Assembly: GCA_017447865.1 (NCBI GenBank)
Contig: JAFSMO010000074.1
Coordinates: forward strand, 266,944-330,943
DNA length: 64,000 bases
Reading direction: 5' to 3'
From: Thermoguttaceae bacterium
Lineage (GTDB): Bacteria; Planctomycetota; Planctomycetia; Pirellulales; Thermoguttaceae
Shown piece after piece: positions 44,259 through 54,000 of this stretch (the first letter of the stretch is position 1; every line of letters starts with the position of its first letter). The notes below the pieces were generated by a model, which had not been told where the DNA came from, did not search any database, and saw only the letters and a program-made list of their open reading frames with translations. Made by a program: the position numbers and the translations under genes.

Positions 44259-45464
44259 ATGAAGTACGTGATGATTCTGCCCGACGGCTGCGCGGACGAG
44301 AAGATCCCTGCGCTGGGGAACAAAACCATTTTTGAGGCGGCCAAAATCCCGAACATGACCGAGATCGCGAAGCAGGGGATCGTCGGCTGGTCGAATAATA
44401 CGCCGATGAGTCTCCCCGCGGGTTCCGATCCCGCCACGATGTCGCTTTTGGGCTACGACCCCCAGATTTACTACACGGGCCGCGCGCCGCTCGAAGCCAC
44501 GGCGATGAACGTGGAGCTGGGCCCCAAAGACTGGGCCGTCCGCTGCAATCTCGTGACGATCGAAAACGGCAAAATGATCAGTTTCAACGCCGCGCAAATC
44601 TCCTCCGAGGAAGGGGCGGCGCTGCTCGCCACCGCGCAGGAAAAGCTCGGGAACGACGTGATTTCGTTCTTCCCGGGGGTCAGCTACCGCAACGTCGTGC
44701 GCTGGAAAGACCTTCCGGGCTCACCCGCCCCGTTTAGTGCCGGGACCCGGACGTACGCGCCGCACGATTACATCGGTAAAAGCATTTACGGCGTGCATCC
44801 CGCTGGGGCCGGAAGCGTGGAACTGGACGCGCTCATGGCGGAGGTCCACAAGATTTTCGCCGACCATCCCGTGAATAAAAAACGGATCGCGGACGGCAAG
44901 CTCCCCGCCACGGACGCCTGGCTCTGGGGGCAGGGCCTGAAGCCGGCATTTCCGACCTTCAAGGAACGCTTTGGGAAGACCGGCGCGATGATCACCGCCG
45001 TGGACCTCCTGCGCGGCCTGGCGATTTTGCTGGGCTGGGACTGCATCCACGTGGACGGCGCGACGGGTTTTTACACCACGAACTTCAAGGGGAAAGGCGA
45101 GGCGGCCGTCGCGGCGCTGGAAAAATACGACGTCGTTTGCGTCCACGTCGAAGCTACGGACGAGGCGGGGCATGACGGCGAGCCGGACACGAAAATTTAC
45201 TCCCTGGAGCAGATCGACCAGCACATCGTCGGGCCGCTTTTCGAGGCGGTGAAGAAGTACGGCGAGTACCGGATCCTCGTCACGCCGGACCACCCGACCC
45301 CGTGCCGGCTGAAGACGCACACGCACGACAACGTGCCGTGGATCATGGCCGGGACCGGGCTGGAACCGAACGGGATCGGCGTGTACTCCGAAGACGCCGC
45401 GGCCCGGAGCGAGGTCTTTTTCCCGAACGGCGCGGACATGATGCCGTTCTTCATCGGGAAGTAA
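44259..45464 (+). CDS. apgM: Cofactor-independent phosphoglycerate mutase, archaeal type
   Basis: Interconverts 3- and 2-phosphoglycerate in glycolysis. 401 residues, alkaline-phosphatase superfamily. Metal site 1 is MILPDGCADE. The nucleophile Ser is in PAGSDPATMSLLGYDP. Later metal ligands are in HVEATDEAGHDG and TPDHPTPCRLKTHTHD. Length and motifs fit the ApgM branch rather than the longer GpmI. Such archaeal-type mutases are known in some bacteria, planctomycetes included. The end is defined by a terminator at 45494. Confidence 0.93.
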   Translation: MKYVMILPDGCADEKIPALGNKTIFEAAKIPNMTEIAKQGIVGWSNNTPMSLPAGSDPATMSLLGYDPQIYYTGRAPLEATAMNVELGPKDWAVRCNLVTIENGKMISFNAAQISSEEGAALLATAQEKLGNDVISFFPGVSYRNVVRWKDLPGSPAPFSAGTRTYAPHDYIGKSIYGVHPAGAGSVELDALMAEVHKIFADHPVNKKRIADGKLPATDAWLWGQGLKPAFPTFKERFGKTGAMITAVDLLRGLAILLGWDCIHVDGATGFYTTNFKGKGEAAVAALEKYDVVCVHVEATDEAGHDGEPDTKIYSLEQIDQHIVGPLFEAVKKYGEYRILVTPDHPTPCRLKTHTHDNVPWIMAGTGLEPNGIGVYSEDAAARSEVFFPNGADMMPFFIGK

Positions 45465-45493
45465 AGAAGAAAATGACGGAAATTTAAAAGCGT

Positions 45494-45526
45494 GAGGGCC
45501 GGATTTCGCCGACCCTCCGTTTTTTT
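45494..45526 (+). terminator. Terminator of apgM
   Basis: GAGGGCCGG / CCGACCCTC with one mismatch, then GTTTTTTT. Confidence 0.8.
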
Positions 45527-45590
45527 GGAATAAAACGTCCAAAAATCTGAAATATTTTTGCCTTTTTTCTTCTTTTTCTCCATTTTTTGC

Positions 45591-45618
45591 TTGACACGCC
45601 TCCGGACCCGCGTACAAT
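45591..45618 (+). promoter_or_regulatory. Promoter of the PEP-CTERM protein gene
   Basis: TTGACA, 16-bp spacer, TACAAT, 79 bp before the ATG. Confidence 0.75.
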
Positions 45619-45696
45619 ATTTCCTGAATGAGTGTAAATGAAACCAAGTATCCATGGGGCACATTCCCCCTTAATTTTATTTTACAGGATTTTATC

Positions 45697-48600
45697 ATGC
45701 GTAACCTGCGGCCCTTATTCCTGCTTTTCGCGATCCTCGTGAGTCCCGTTTTGGCGGAGGATTACACGCACCCCGGCTCCGGAACCTGGTCCGACTCGGC
45801 CTGGAACGGCGGCACGACGTGGGTTGACGGAAACACGGCGGTCCTTACGTTCACCGACTCCGGCACGCTGACGCTCGACCAGAACGCTACGGTCGCTGAC
45901 GTGACGGCAAGCGGTACCGGCACGATCTCCGGCACGGCCAACACGCTCACGTTCTCCGGCGGGAATTTCTCGGTCGATGGCGGTTCGACCCTGACGTATG
46001 GCGCGAAAGTGGCGGGCTCCTTCACGAAAACCGGCGACGGGACCCTCGATTTTACGGTCCAGAGCAATTCTGGCGTTTCGGCGGTCAACGTTACCGGCGG
46101 GACCCTCAAAGCCAGCATGAATCCGGGTTTTGGAGGTTCTATTTTCGGTGATGCCAACGTGAACGTTTCCAACGGCGCGACCCTTCAGATGGCGGCAGAT
46201 TTCTTTATTAAGAATGGGACCCTTACGGCCGACGGCGGGAACATTTACATCACCGGCCGGCAGAACTACATCAACACGCTCGTCCTGAAAAACGGCGCGA
46301 CGCTCAGCACGAATTATGAGGCGACCAGCACGGACAATAATTCCTACCGCGTGGGCTACAATTACGCCAGCACGGCCCCGACCTTGACCGTTAGCGGTGA
46401 AACCGGCTCCACGATCAATGCCGGCATTTCCATGGTTGCGGGCAACACTCCCTACACGGTGGAAGTCGGGGACACTTCGTCGGACGTGGACCTTGAGATC
46501 AAGGGCGTGATTTTCGACTATCCGGGACTTGGCGGCCTCGGCTTCAAGAAAACCGGCGCTGGAACCCTAAAACTCTCCGGTGCGAACACGTGGGGCAGCG
46601 GGGTCCAGCTGACGGCCGGAAAGCTCATCCTCGGCAATACCGCCGCGGCGGGAAACGGCGTGCTTGCAACTTCGAGCGGAACGTCCGTCCAGCTGAGCGA
46701 TGCCGCGACGTTTAACGTCAAGGGTCTGACCGGCGCGGCAGCCATCACCGCGGATAACGCCTCGACGCTCGTCATCGGGACCGGAGTGACGAACGCCACC
46801 GTGAGCGAAGAATTTACCGGAACGTTCGGCTCCAATATTACGGTCCAGAAAGAAGGGGCCGGGACGTTCATCATTTCGACCCATCAGCAAACCTACGCGG
46901 GCCTGATCGTGAACGGAGGCGTCGTGAAACTCAACACGCCCGGCTCTTACGGCCAGCAGGCGCAGGGGAACACGCCCATCACGATCAACGCCGGCGGAAA
47001 GCTGGACGTCGTGACCATCTACGGGATCAAAGGAAGCCCCATCACCGTGGACGGCGGTGTGCTGCACAATTCGGCAAGTGAGGCGTACATTAATAGTGTG
47101 ACGCTGAAAAACGGCGCGCTCGTCTCGGCTTCCGGTGACGCTACAGTCCATAACCCGGACGCCACCATCCGCGTCGGGAACAATTACGGGACGGGCACGA
47201 ATCCGGTCTGGACGGTCACCGGCAACACCGGCTCCACCATTTCCGCGAACATCAGCCTCGTGGCGCATGGAAGCACGGAATTCACCTTGAACGTTGGCGA
47301 CACGAACGACGCCGTGGACCTCACTATGACCGGCTACTTCGTGAATTACGATTACGCCAACGCCAGCGCGATCCCCGTGAAGAAAACCGGGGCGGGAACG
47401 ATGCGTTTGACCAACGGCGACAGCATTTTCGGAAGAGGCATAATCGTTGACGCGGGCGTCGTTCAGCTTGCCGCCACGCAGGCCGCCGGTTACGGGACCG
47501 TGACGGTCAACGGCGGAAATCTTCAGCTTCTTGCACCTTCGGAAGGCGGCGCGAGTGACGGCATTTACCGCGTCATGAATCTGGCCGGGACCGGAACCGT
47601 CGCAGGACCGACCAACGCCAACACTCCGGCCACGCTCCAGTTTGGCGCCATTCTGAACCAGTCGAACCAGCTGGTCAGCACTGACTTTGAATTCGGCGGG
47701 AACTTCACCGGAGCGGGCCTCACCCTTGAGAAAATCGGGACCGGGACGGTGACGCTCAACAAATCGGGTGGATCTTCCGGTCTGAAAGGGGTTAACGTCA
47801 CGTCCGGAACGCTCGTTCTGGCTGGCGGCGGATTTGGGCCGACGCAGAACCAGTACGGCTACTTTGGGCAGGCCCCCATTACGGTTTCGGACGGTGCGAC
47901 GCTGAGGCTCGGCTCAGGCTGGCAGATCCAGAGTACGCCGCTGATCCTGGACGGCGAAAACGCGAAGCTGGATCTTAGCTCAGGCGCCCAGACGTACGCC
48001 AACAATACGACGCTGCTCAACGGCGGCGACATTTACATTGGCGCCGGTCAGTACCGCATCGGCTATTTCGGCGCGGGCAGTACCGTGCTGAAAGTCACCG
48101 GAAACTCGGAAATTTCCTCCGATGGCGGAAAGTTCCTGATCGTTTCCACGGGCAACGCGATCGAAAAGTACAAGATCCAGGTCGGCGGGACCGGCGAGGA
48201 CGGCGAGAGCGACTCGACCTTGACGATCTCCGCGCTCATTGCGGACCACCCCAGCTCCAATAATGCCGGCAAAATGGTCAAAACCGGGAACGGAACGCTG
48301 ATCCTGAGCAATCCGGGCAACACGTTCAAGAACGGTCTGGAGATCGAGGCCGGCAACGTCGTGATCGCGCCGGGAGCCGAAGGAACGGGGGCGATCACGC
48401 TCACCGGGAACTCGATCATCACGCCGATGGTGACCGGTTCCGAAAACTACACGAACCTCCGGAGCACCGACTTCCCCGCGGGTACGGCTTTGAACCTCGA
48501 ACTGGATTCCGCGACCGATTTCAGCCGCTTCACGTTCTCGGACGTTCCGACGTTTGACGAGGCAAAGGGGTTTATTTCGCTGGACTACGAGCCGGTCCTG

Positions 48601-48819
48601 GCCACTCCGGGGTCTTCGTACAAGGTTTCCGATATGACGTTGGCCGCCGCGGATCTGGAGAATTGGCTCATGGCGGATTACCGCGACGTGTGGAACCTCG
48701 TAAGCACCGGAAGCGGGATTTTCCTGAGCGTCGATGGAAACTCGGTTCCTGAACCGTCCGCGTGGCTGATTTTGCTGTTGGGAGTCCCGATGATTCTGTG
48801 GAAACGCCGCCGGCGTTGA
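45697..48819 (+). CDS. PEP-CTERM surface protein with autotransporter beta-strand repeats
   Basis: 1040 residues from ATG 45697 (CAGGATTTTATC upstream). Signal peptide RPLFLLFAILVSPVLA. The body is Gly/Thr/Asn-rich with repeated KTGAGTLKLSGANTW-like autotransporter-associated strands. At least three related modules of ~270 residues are visible, each with a TLKNGA...RVG.NY...VTGNTGSTI...VGDT series. The C-terminus is VPEPSAWLILLLG, a hydrophobic stretch and KRRRR: a complete PEP-CTERM sorting signal, cleaved by an exosortase in known systems. No exosortase is in the window. It probably forms part of the cell surface or matrix. Confidence 0.88.
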   Translation: MRNLRPLFLLFAILVSPVLAEDYTHPGSGTWSDSAWNGGTTWVDGNTAVLTFTDSGTLTLDQNATVADVTASGTGTISGTANTLTFSGGNFSVDGGSTLTYGAKVAGSFTKTGDGTLDFTVQSNSGVSAVNVTGGTLKASMNPGFGGSIFGDANVNVSNGATLQMAADFFIKNGTLTADGGNIYITGRQNYINTLVLKNGATLSTNYEATSTDNNSYRVGYNYASTAPTLTVSGETGSTINAGISMVAGNTPYTVEVGDTSSDVDLEIKGVIFDYPGLGGLGFKKTGAGTLKLSGANTWGSGVQLTAGKLILGNTAAAGNGVLATSSGTSVQLSDAATFNVKGLTGAAAITADNASTLVIGTGVTNATVSEEFTGTFGSNITVQKEGAGTFIISTHQQTYAGLIVNGGVVKLNTPGSYGQQAQGNTPITINAGGKLDVVTIYGIKGSPITVDGGVLHNSASEAYINSVTLKNGALVSASGDATVHNPDATIRVGNNYGTGTNPVWTVTGNTGSTISANISLVAHGSTEFTLNVGDTNDAVDLTMTGYFVNYDYANASAIPVKKTGAGTMRLTNGDSIFGRGIIVDAGVVQLAATQAAGYGTVTVNGGNLQLLAPSEGGASDGIYRVMNLAGTGTVAGPTNANTPATLQFGAILNQSNQLVSTDFEFGGNFTGAGLTLEKIGTGTVTLNKSGGSSGLKGVNVTSGTLVLAGGGFGPTQNQYGYFGQAPITVSDGATLRLGSGWQIQSTPLILDGENAKLDLSSGAQTYANNTTLLNGGDIYIGAGQYRIGYFGAGSTVLKVTGNSEISSDGGKFLIVSTGNAIEKYKIQVGGTGEDGESDSTLTISALIADHPSSNNAGKMVKTGNGTLILSNPGNTFKNGLEIEAGNVVIAPGAEGTGAITLTGNSIITPMVTGSENYTNLRSTDFPAGTALNLELDSATDFSRFTFSDVPTFDEAKGFISLDYEPVLATPGSSYKVSDMTLAAADLENWLMADYRDVWNLVSTGSGIFLSVDGNSVPEPSAWLILLLGVPMILWKRRRR

Positions 48820-48923
48820 TATGAGTCGCGGAGTCGGGCCTCCTGATTTCCTTTCCTTAGCGAATATCAGGTTAATTCAGGAACAAACCTTTAAAATTTT
48901 CCGAAAATTCGCCCCTCCCCCTC

Positions 48924-48951
48924 TTTACAAAACGGCAAAAACAGTTATAAT
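48924..48951 (+). promoter_or_regulatory. Promoter of tRNA-Ala
   Basis: TTTACA, 16-bp spacer ending CAGT, TATAAT. Confidence 0.75.
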
Positions 48952-48994
48952 TCGGTTAATTCTTCAGTGATGAAGATAACGGATTAAAAAATCC

Positions 48995-49067
48995 GGGGCG
49001 GTAGCTCAGTTGGCAGAGCGCAACGTTCGCAATGTTGAGGCCGGGAGTTCGACTCTCCTCCGCTCCA
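48995..49067 (+). tRNA. tRNA-Ala (CGC)
   Basis: 73 nt; anticodon loop TTCGCAA gives CGC for GCG codons. The acceptor stem has G3-U70, the alanine identity pair, and A73. CCA is not encoded. Confidence 0.93.
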
Positions 49068-49079
49068 CTTTTGGTTTTT

Positions 49080-49117
49080 AAGCCGGTGTGGGATTTTCCT
49101 CCCGCAGCGGCTTTTTT
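49080..49117 (+). terminator. Terminator after tRNA-Ala
   Basis: AAGCCG / CGGCTT outer stem, inner TGTGGGA / TCCCGCA with wobbles, then TTTT. nusA must therefore have its own start signal, or depend on read-through. Confidence 0.7.
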
Positions 49118-49215
49118 GACGTAGAAACACGTGAACAAAAAAGTGTAGCTGGCGGAGGGGGATTTTGTGCTCGCACCAGCCATTTTGTGTTTAGTTTTTA
49201 AGCGGAAGGAATGCA

Positions 49216-50430
49216 ATGAATCCCAGTGAACTGCTGCGTATGGTGGACACGATTCATCGTGACAAAAGTATTGACAAGGAAGTCCTTTTTCAGGCCATTG
49301 AGGCTGCGTTGATTTCCGCCACAAAGAAGAATTTCTTTGGTGAGGACAAACAGATCTACGTACACATTGATCGTGATACCGGTGAAATCGAGGCGAATTG
49401 CAATGGGGAGCCGATCTCGCCGGATGAAATTGCACGACGTATCAGCGCTCAGACGGCCAAGCAGGTCATGATCCAGAAGATTCGTGAAGCAGAGTGCGAG
49501 CAGGTTTACGACGAATTTTACAGCCAGATCAACCAGTTGGTCGTTGGGACGGTGCATCGTTTCGAGAAGGAAGGCTGCACGGTCACTTTGTCGGGCATCG
49601 AGGCGTTTCTTCCCCGCACGGAACAGATCCACATCGGCGGCGGAAAAGGCGGCATGAGAGGGGATTCGTACCGGAACGGCGACCGTATTCGTGCGGTCAT
49701 CGCCGAAGTCCGCAAACAGGGATCCCGTGTGAAAGTGGTCCTCAGCCGTATTCGCCCGGTTTTCGTGACGCGCCTTTTTGAGCAGGAAATCCCTGAAATT
49801 GGCGACGGCGTGATCGAAATCAAGAACATCGCCCGCCGTGCTGGCGTCCGCAGCAAAATCGCCGTCTGGAGCGCTGATCAGCGTGTGGACTGCGTAGGAG
49901 CCTGCGTCGGTATGCGCGGCACGCGAATCAAGAACATCGTGGACGAACTGGACGGCGAGCGCATCGACATCGTGCCATGGTCCAGCGACCCGATCGAATT
50001 CATTTCCAACGCCCTGAAACCGGCCGAGATCGAGGAAGTGATCCTCTGCGAGATGCTTGGCCGCGCCATTGTACTGGTTTCGGAAGAAAACCTTTCCCTG
50101 GCGATCGGGCGTCACGGGCAGAACGTTTACCTCGCCAGCAAGCTGGTCGGGTGGGACATTGAAATCCTGACGCAGGACGAACTTCAGAACCAGCTCGACC
50201 AGGCGGTCGCGGCGCTCTGCACGATTCCGGGAGTTTCGCAGGAGCTTGCCGAGAGTCTGACGGGCGAAGGGTTCACCACCTACGACGACCTTTCGATCAT
50301 CGAGCCGGACGACCTGATGGAGATGAGCGGCCTTTCCGAAGAGGAAGTCAACGCGATCATCGAAGAAGCGGAACGCCGTGCTGACCAGCAGGAAAATCAG
50401 AAAAAGCTCGTCAGGGACGAGCAGATGTGA
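49216..50430 (+). CDS. nusA: Transcription termination/antitermination factor NusA
   Basis: 404 residues. N-terminal RNA-polymerase-binding domain (VLFQAIEAALISATKK), S1 domain (VVGTVHRFEKEGCTVTL), then two KH domains with RAGVRSKIAVWS, GACVGMRGTRIKNIVDEL and LSLAIGRHGQNVYLASKL. A short acidic helix-hairpin tail follows (EDLMEMSGLSEEEVNAIIEE-like). The Shine-Dalgarno GGAAGGA lies before ATG 49216. The nusA-infB-rbfA order is the common one, but rimP is not upstream; a tRNA is. Confidence 0.96.
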   Translation: MNPSELLRMVDTIHRDKSIDKEVLFQAIEAALISATKKNFFGEDKQIYVHIDRDTGEIEANCNGEPISPDEIARRISAQTAKQVMIQKIREAECEQVYDEFYSQINQLVVGTVHRFEKEGCTVTLSGIEAFLPRTEQIHIGGGKGGMRGDSYRNGDRIRAVIAEVRKQGSRVKVVLSRIRPVFVTRLFEQEIPEIGDGVIEIKNIARRAGVRSKIAVWSADQRVDCVGACVGMRGTRIKNIVDELDGERIDIVPWSSDPIEFISNALKPAEIEEVILCEMLGRAIVLVSEENLSLAIGRHGQNVYLASKLVGWDIEILTQDELQNQLDQAVAALCTIPGVSQELAESLTGEGFTTYDDLSIIEPDDLMEMSGLSEEEVNAIIEEAERRADQQENQKKLVRDEQM

Positions 50431-50589
50431 CGAACGTCTGTTGGTCCTGAATCATTAACCTATTCCGGGAGAGTGCCGCGTCAGGATGGCGCGGGTTCCA
50501 TTACGGCTGGCTCCAGTTGGGGTCAAGCGGCTCTCCTTCCGATTTGATTAGCCATGCGGCGGAGGGCTTTCCGCCAGGGAGTGTGTCGA
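50430..50589 (+). promoter_or_regulatory. Structured leader RNA, copy 1
   Basis: By eye: an outer stem GGAGAG (50468) / CTCTCC (50531) enclosing a hairpin CCGCGTC-AGGAT-GGCGCGG (50476-50494) and a weaker GGCTCC/GGGGTC hairpin. The linker GATTTGATTAGCC is followed by GGCGGA/TCCGCC (50558-50575), which ends at the Shine-Dalgarno AGGGAG. Copy 2 keeps the same plan at 50911-51072. CTCC of the outer stem could alternatively pair with GGAG of the Shine-Dalgarno. Confidence 0.6.
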
Positions 50590-50829
50590 TTGTCGATTCG
50601 TGTTTATGCATTAGCGAAAGAACTGAAGATTGATGCCAGGCTCGTGAGGGATTTGTGCAACAATCTGAATATTGTTCCCATTGGTAACAGCCCATTGGCT
50701 AGCATTACTGACGAAGATGCTGCTCGGATCAGGAAGTGTATAGAGTCCGGAACAATTCATTTCGAAGAGAATGACGGACAGGACATTTGCCAGGGGCAAA
50801 CTGGTGGAAAAGGACCTTTCCGTAAATGA
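50590..50829 (+). CDS. Stand-alone IF2 N-domain mini-protein (duplicated infB 5' end)
   Basis: 79 residues from TTG 50590, chosen because the Shine-Dalgarno AGGGAG and 8-nt spacing match those of infB exactly. Residues 2-50 (SIRVYALAKELKIDARLVRD, then LCNNLNIVPIG, PLASITDEDAARIRKCI) are a complete IF2_N helical domain. Compare infB SKCRVYTLAKELKIEAKDLM. The remaining ~28 residues (IHFEENDGQDICQGQTGGKG) are unrelated to infB. The frame is intact, and many substitutions leave the domain consensus, so it may be a functional small protein and not a fresh pseudogene. It sits between nusA and infB. Confidence 0.65.
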   Translation: MSIRVYALAKELKIDARLVRDLCNNLNIVPIGNSPLASITDEDAARIRKCIESGTIHFEENDGQDICQGQTGGKGPFRK

Positions 50830-50910
50830 GTAACGTGATTATAAAAGACGCTGAACGTCGTGTTTATGTGCAGGATGCCCAGCAAAATCCTTTTAGAGAC
50901 GGACTGAAGT

Positions 50911-51072
50911 GATGAACAGTCTGTTGGTTTCGCATAAAAACTTTTCCAGGAGAGTACCGCGTCGGGATGACGCTGGTTTCCGTTGTGATTGGTCCCCGGT
51001 TGGGGGCTTCGGAGGCTCTCCTATGATTTGATTAACCAAGCGGCGGAGGATATCCGCCAGGGAGTGTTTCGA
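50911..51072 (+). promoter_or_regulatory. Structured leader RNA, copy 2 (infB leader)
   Basis: Outer stem GGAGAG (50949) / CTCTCC (51016); hairpin GCGTC-GGGAT-GACGC (50959-50973), where copy 1 has GCGTC/GGCGC (U-A against U-G pair). Second hairpin GTCCCC/GGGGGC. Linker ATTTGATTAACC. Terminal hairpin GGCGGA/TCCGCC (51042-51058) touches AGGGAG. The spacing to the TTG start is identical to copy 1. Confidence 0.6.
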
Positions 51073-54000
51073 TTGTCTAAGTGTCGAGTTTACACATTAG
51101 CGAAAGAGCTGAAGATTGAAGCCAAAGACCTGATGGAACTGTGTAGCAAGTTGAACATTGTTACCAAGGGAAGCAGTGCTTTGGCCAGTATTTCTGATGA
51201 AGACGCCGTTCGAGTCAGGGAGCACCTTTCGTCTCAGAAATCGAGTTCTGTTCAAAAAGAACAAACTCCTGAGCCTGTGGTTGAGCCTACGGCTCCCAAA
51301 GCGAGTATGGTGATGGGCCGCGTCCCGACCCTTTCCTCCAAGCGTCACTCTGAAAAAGAATCGGCAAAGGAAGTTTCAGAAAAAGAGCCTGCGCCGAAGA
51401 AAACCTCTAATTCCGAAAAAAGCAGTGAAACTGCCTCGTCGCAGGCCGCAGAAAAGGACGCCTCATCGGAGTCTCCTGCTGCTTCAAAAGATGTTTCTGC
51501 GGTTAAAGAAGAATCTGCCGGGAAAGCTTCTTCCAGCTCGGCAGCTGACGCGTCTTCGGCCAGCGTGAAAGACGGCGCGTCGGAAAAAGCCCCGGCCAAA
51601 TCTTCCAAAAGGGCCAAGGCCGAAACGAAGTCAGAAGCTGCTGCCTCCAAAGAAAAGGCGGCTGAGACTGCGAAAACGGACACAAAAATCAAGGCTGAAA
51701 CGGAAGCCAGTACGGAAACGGAAGCTCCGAAAGAGTCCGAGCCGGCCAAACCCGCTGCGAATGCCCGCGACGCAGGCGGACGTACCACGAAAGACGGAAC
51801 TCCGCGCCGAAGAGGCGGAAACGGTCCGCTTTCCAAAAAACTGCGCCGGGAAAACACGGAGCCGATCGTCCACACTCCGCCGCTTTCTGTGGCAGAGAAA
51901 ATTGCGCAGACGGTCACGCTTGATTCTGTGAACACGGCCATTCCGCAGCAGTATGATAATTCTTTCCCGATGCTTCAGAACCCGCGCATGAACCGTCACG
52001 ACGAAAACGCTCGTCAGGGGTCCAGCGCCAATAAAGAAAAGCGTGAGCAGCGTCGGCCGGGTCTGCGTCTTGCGCCGCTTCCGACGGCCAAGACTCCAAC
52101 GGCCAAAAAGCCCCCGGAAGCCCAGGGAATGCGCCCGGAAATGCGTCTGACGCCGGAGGAAATCCAGGCGGCTCTCGCCGGTGACATGTCGGTGCTTCGC
52201 CGGAAAGAGGAAGAACTCGAAAAGAAAGCCAAAGAAGCCCAAAACAAAGAAACGGGCGGAAAAGAATCCAGAAAAGCCGGAAAAGACCGCGATCGCAAGG
52301 GACAGGGCGCCTCTGGGGCGAACGTTCAGGGCGAACGTAAGGAACGCGGCGACCGGGATCGGAAAAATCGCCGGGATGGTCAGGCCGGATCGGATCGTTC
52401 CTCGCGTCAGTCGGGGCTTCAAGCTTCTGGCGAGGATTCCCGGTACGGCGGCAAAAAATCCTCTGGAAAACTTCGCAAAGATTCGGGCAGACGCGGTTCT
52501 GGTGACGGGGAGTCACAGCACTCTCCAGGGCGTGATTCCCGCTTCGGCGGCATGGAAAAACGCGGAAAAGGCCGCCGTTTCAGTCTCGAAGATGACGAAG
52601 ATGAAAATCCGCGCTTCAGGACAAAACGGCATAAAGGAACTTCCTCGGCCGTTGTTACTGCTCCGCGCAAAAGCAGTTACGTCCTCCAGCTCCCGCTTAC
52701 GGTCCGGTCGTTTGCCGAAGGCGTGGGTCTGTCGGCCGCCAAGGTCCTTGGCAAGTGCATGCTGGAACTTGGAATGACGCTGACGATCACCTCGCCGCTG
52801 GATGAGACGACTGCGCTGCTTTTGGCGGAATCGTTCGGGATCCCGGTCGATATTCGTCCGGAAGTTACGCTGGAAGAGCGGCTGATCGGTGCCGTTGAGG
52901 AAGAAAAGGACGCGCCGGAAGACCTCGTTTTCCGTCCTCCGGTAGTTACGTTCCTCGGCCACGTGGACCATGGAAAAACCTCGCTGCTTGACAAAATTAT
53001 TAACATTAATGTTGTGTCGGGCGAAAAAGGCGGTATTACGCAGCACATTCGTGCCTACAACGTGAAGTACCACGACAAATCGGTGACGTTCGTCGATACG
53101 CCGGGCCACGAGGCCTTCACGGAAATGCGTGCGCGTGGTGCCAACGCCACGGACATCGCGGTGATCGTAGTCGCTGCGGACGACGGTGTGATGCCCCAGA
53201 CGGAAGAAGCGATCAGCCACGCGCGTGCTGCGGGCGTGCCGATCATCGTCGCGCTGAACAAAATCGACCTTCCTGGAGTCAATGAAATGCGTATTTTCCA
53301 GGAGCTTTCCGCGAACGAGATCACTCCGAGCGAGTGGGGCGGTGACGTGGAAGTCGTGCGCTGCTCCGCGCTGACGGGACAAGGGATCGACGAACTGATG
53401 GATACGATCCTGATGGTCGCCGAACTTCAGGAGTACAAGGCGAATCCGAATCGTGCCGCGAAAGGCGTCTGCATCGAGTCCCAGATTCAGCAGGGCCGCG
53501 GCGTGATCGCCAAGCTGCTGGTCCAGAACGGTACGCTGCACACGGGCGACGTGATCGTCTGCGGCTCGACGTACGGCCGAGTCAAGGCGATGAACGACAC
53601 GCTGGTGACGCACAAGAAGTACACCGAGGCGGGCCCCGCCATGCCGGTGAACGTTTTGGGCCTCGATAATGCTCCGGGAGCCGGGGATAAATTCTACGTC
53701 CTGGACGACATTGCGGACGCGCGCCGCCTGGCCGAAGAGCGTGCCGAACAGGAACGCCTCTCCGAACTGGCCGGAAGCGCCAAGTCGCACGTCACGCTGG
53801 AAGGTCTGTTCAGCACGTTTGGCAGCAAAGAGGTCAAAACGCTCAACATCATTTTGCGTACCGACGTGCGCGGCTCGATCGAAGCCATCAAGAAAGAACT
53901 GGGCAAACTCGAACATGAGGAAGTCCAGATCGCCATCCTGCAGGCTTCGGTCGGCGGGATCACCGAGGCGGACGTTCATCTTGCCGACGCCTCCGACGCG

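Noticed and set aside
50989..51072. ATG 50989 as the infB start
   Set aside because: It would translate through the structured leader and add residues unlike IF2. The duplicated copy keeps the TTG and its Shine-Dalgarno instead.
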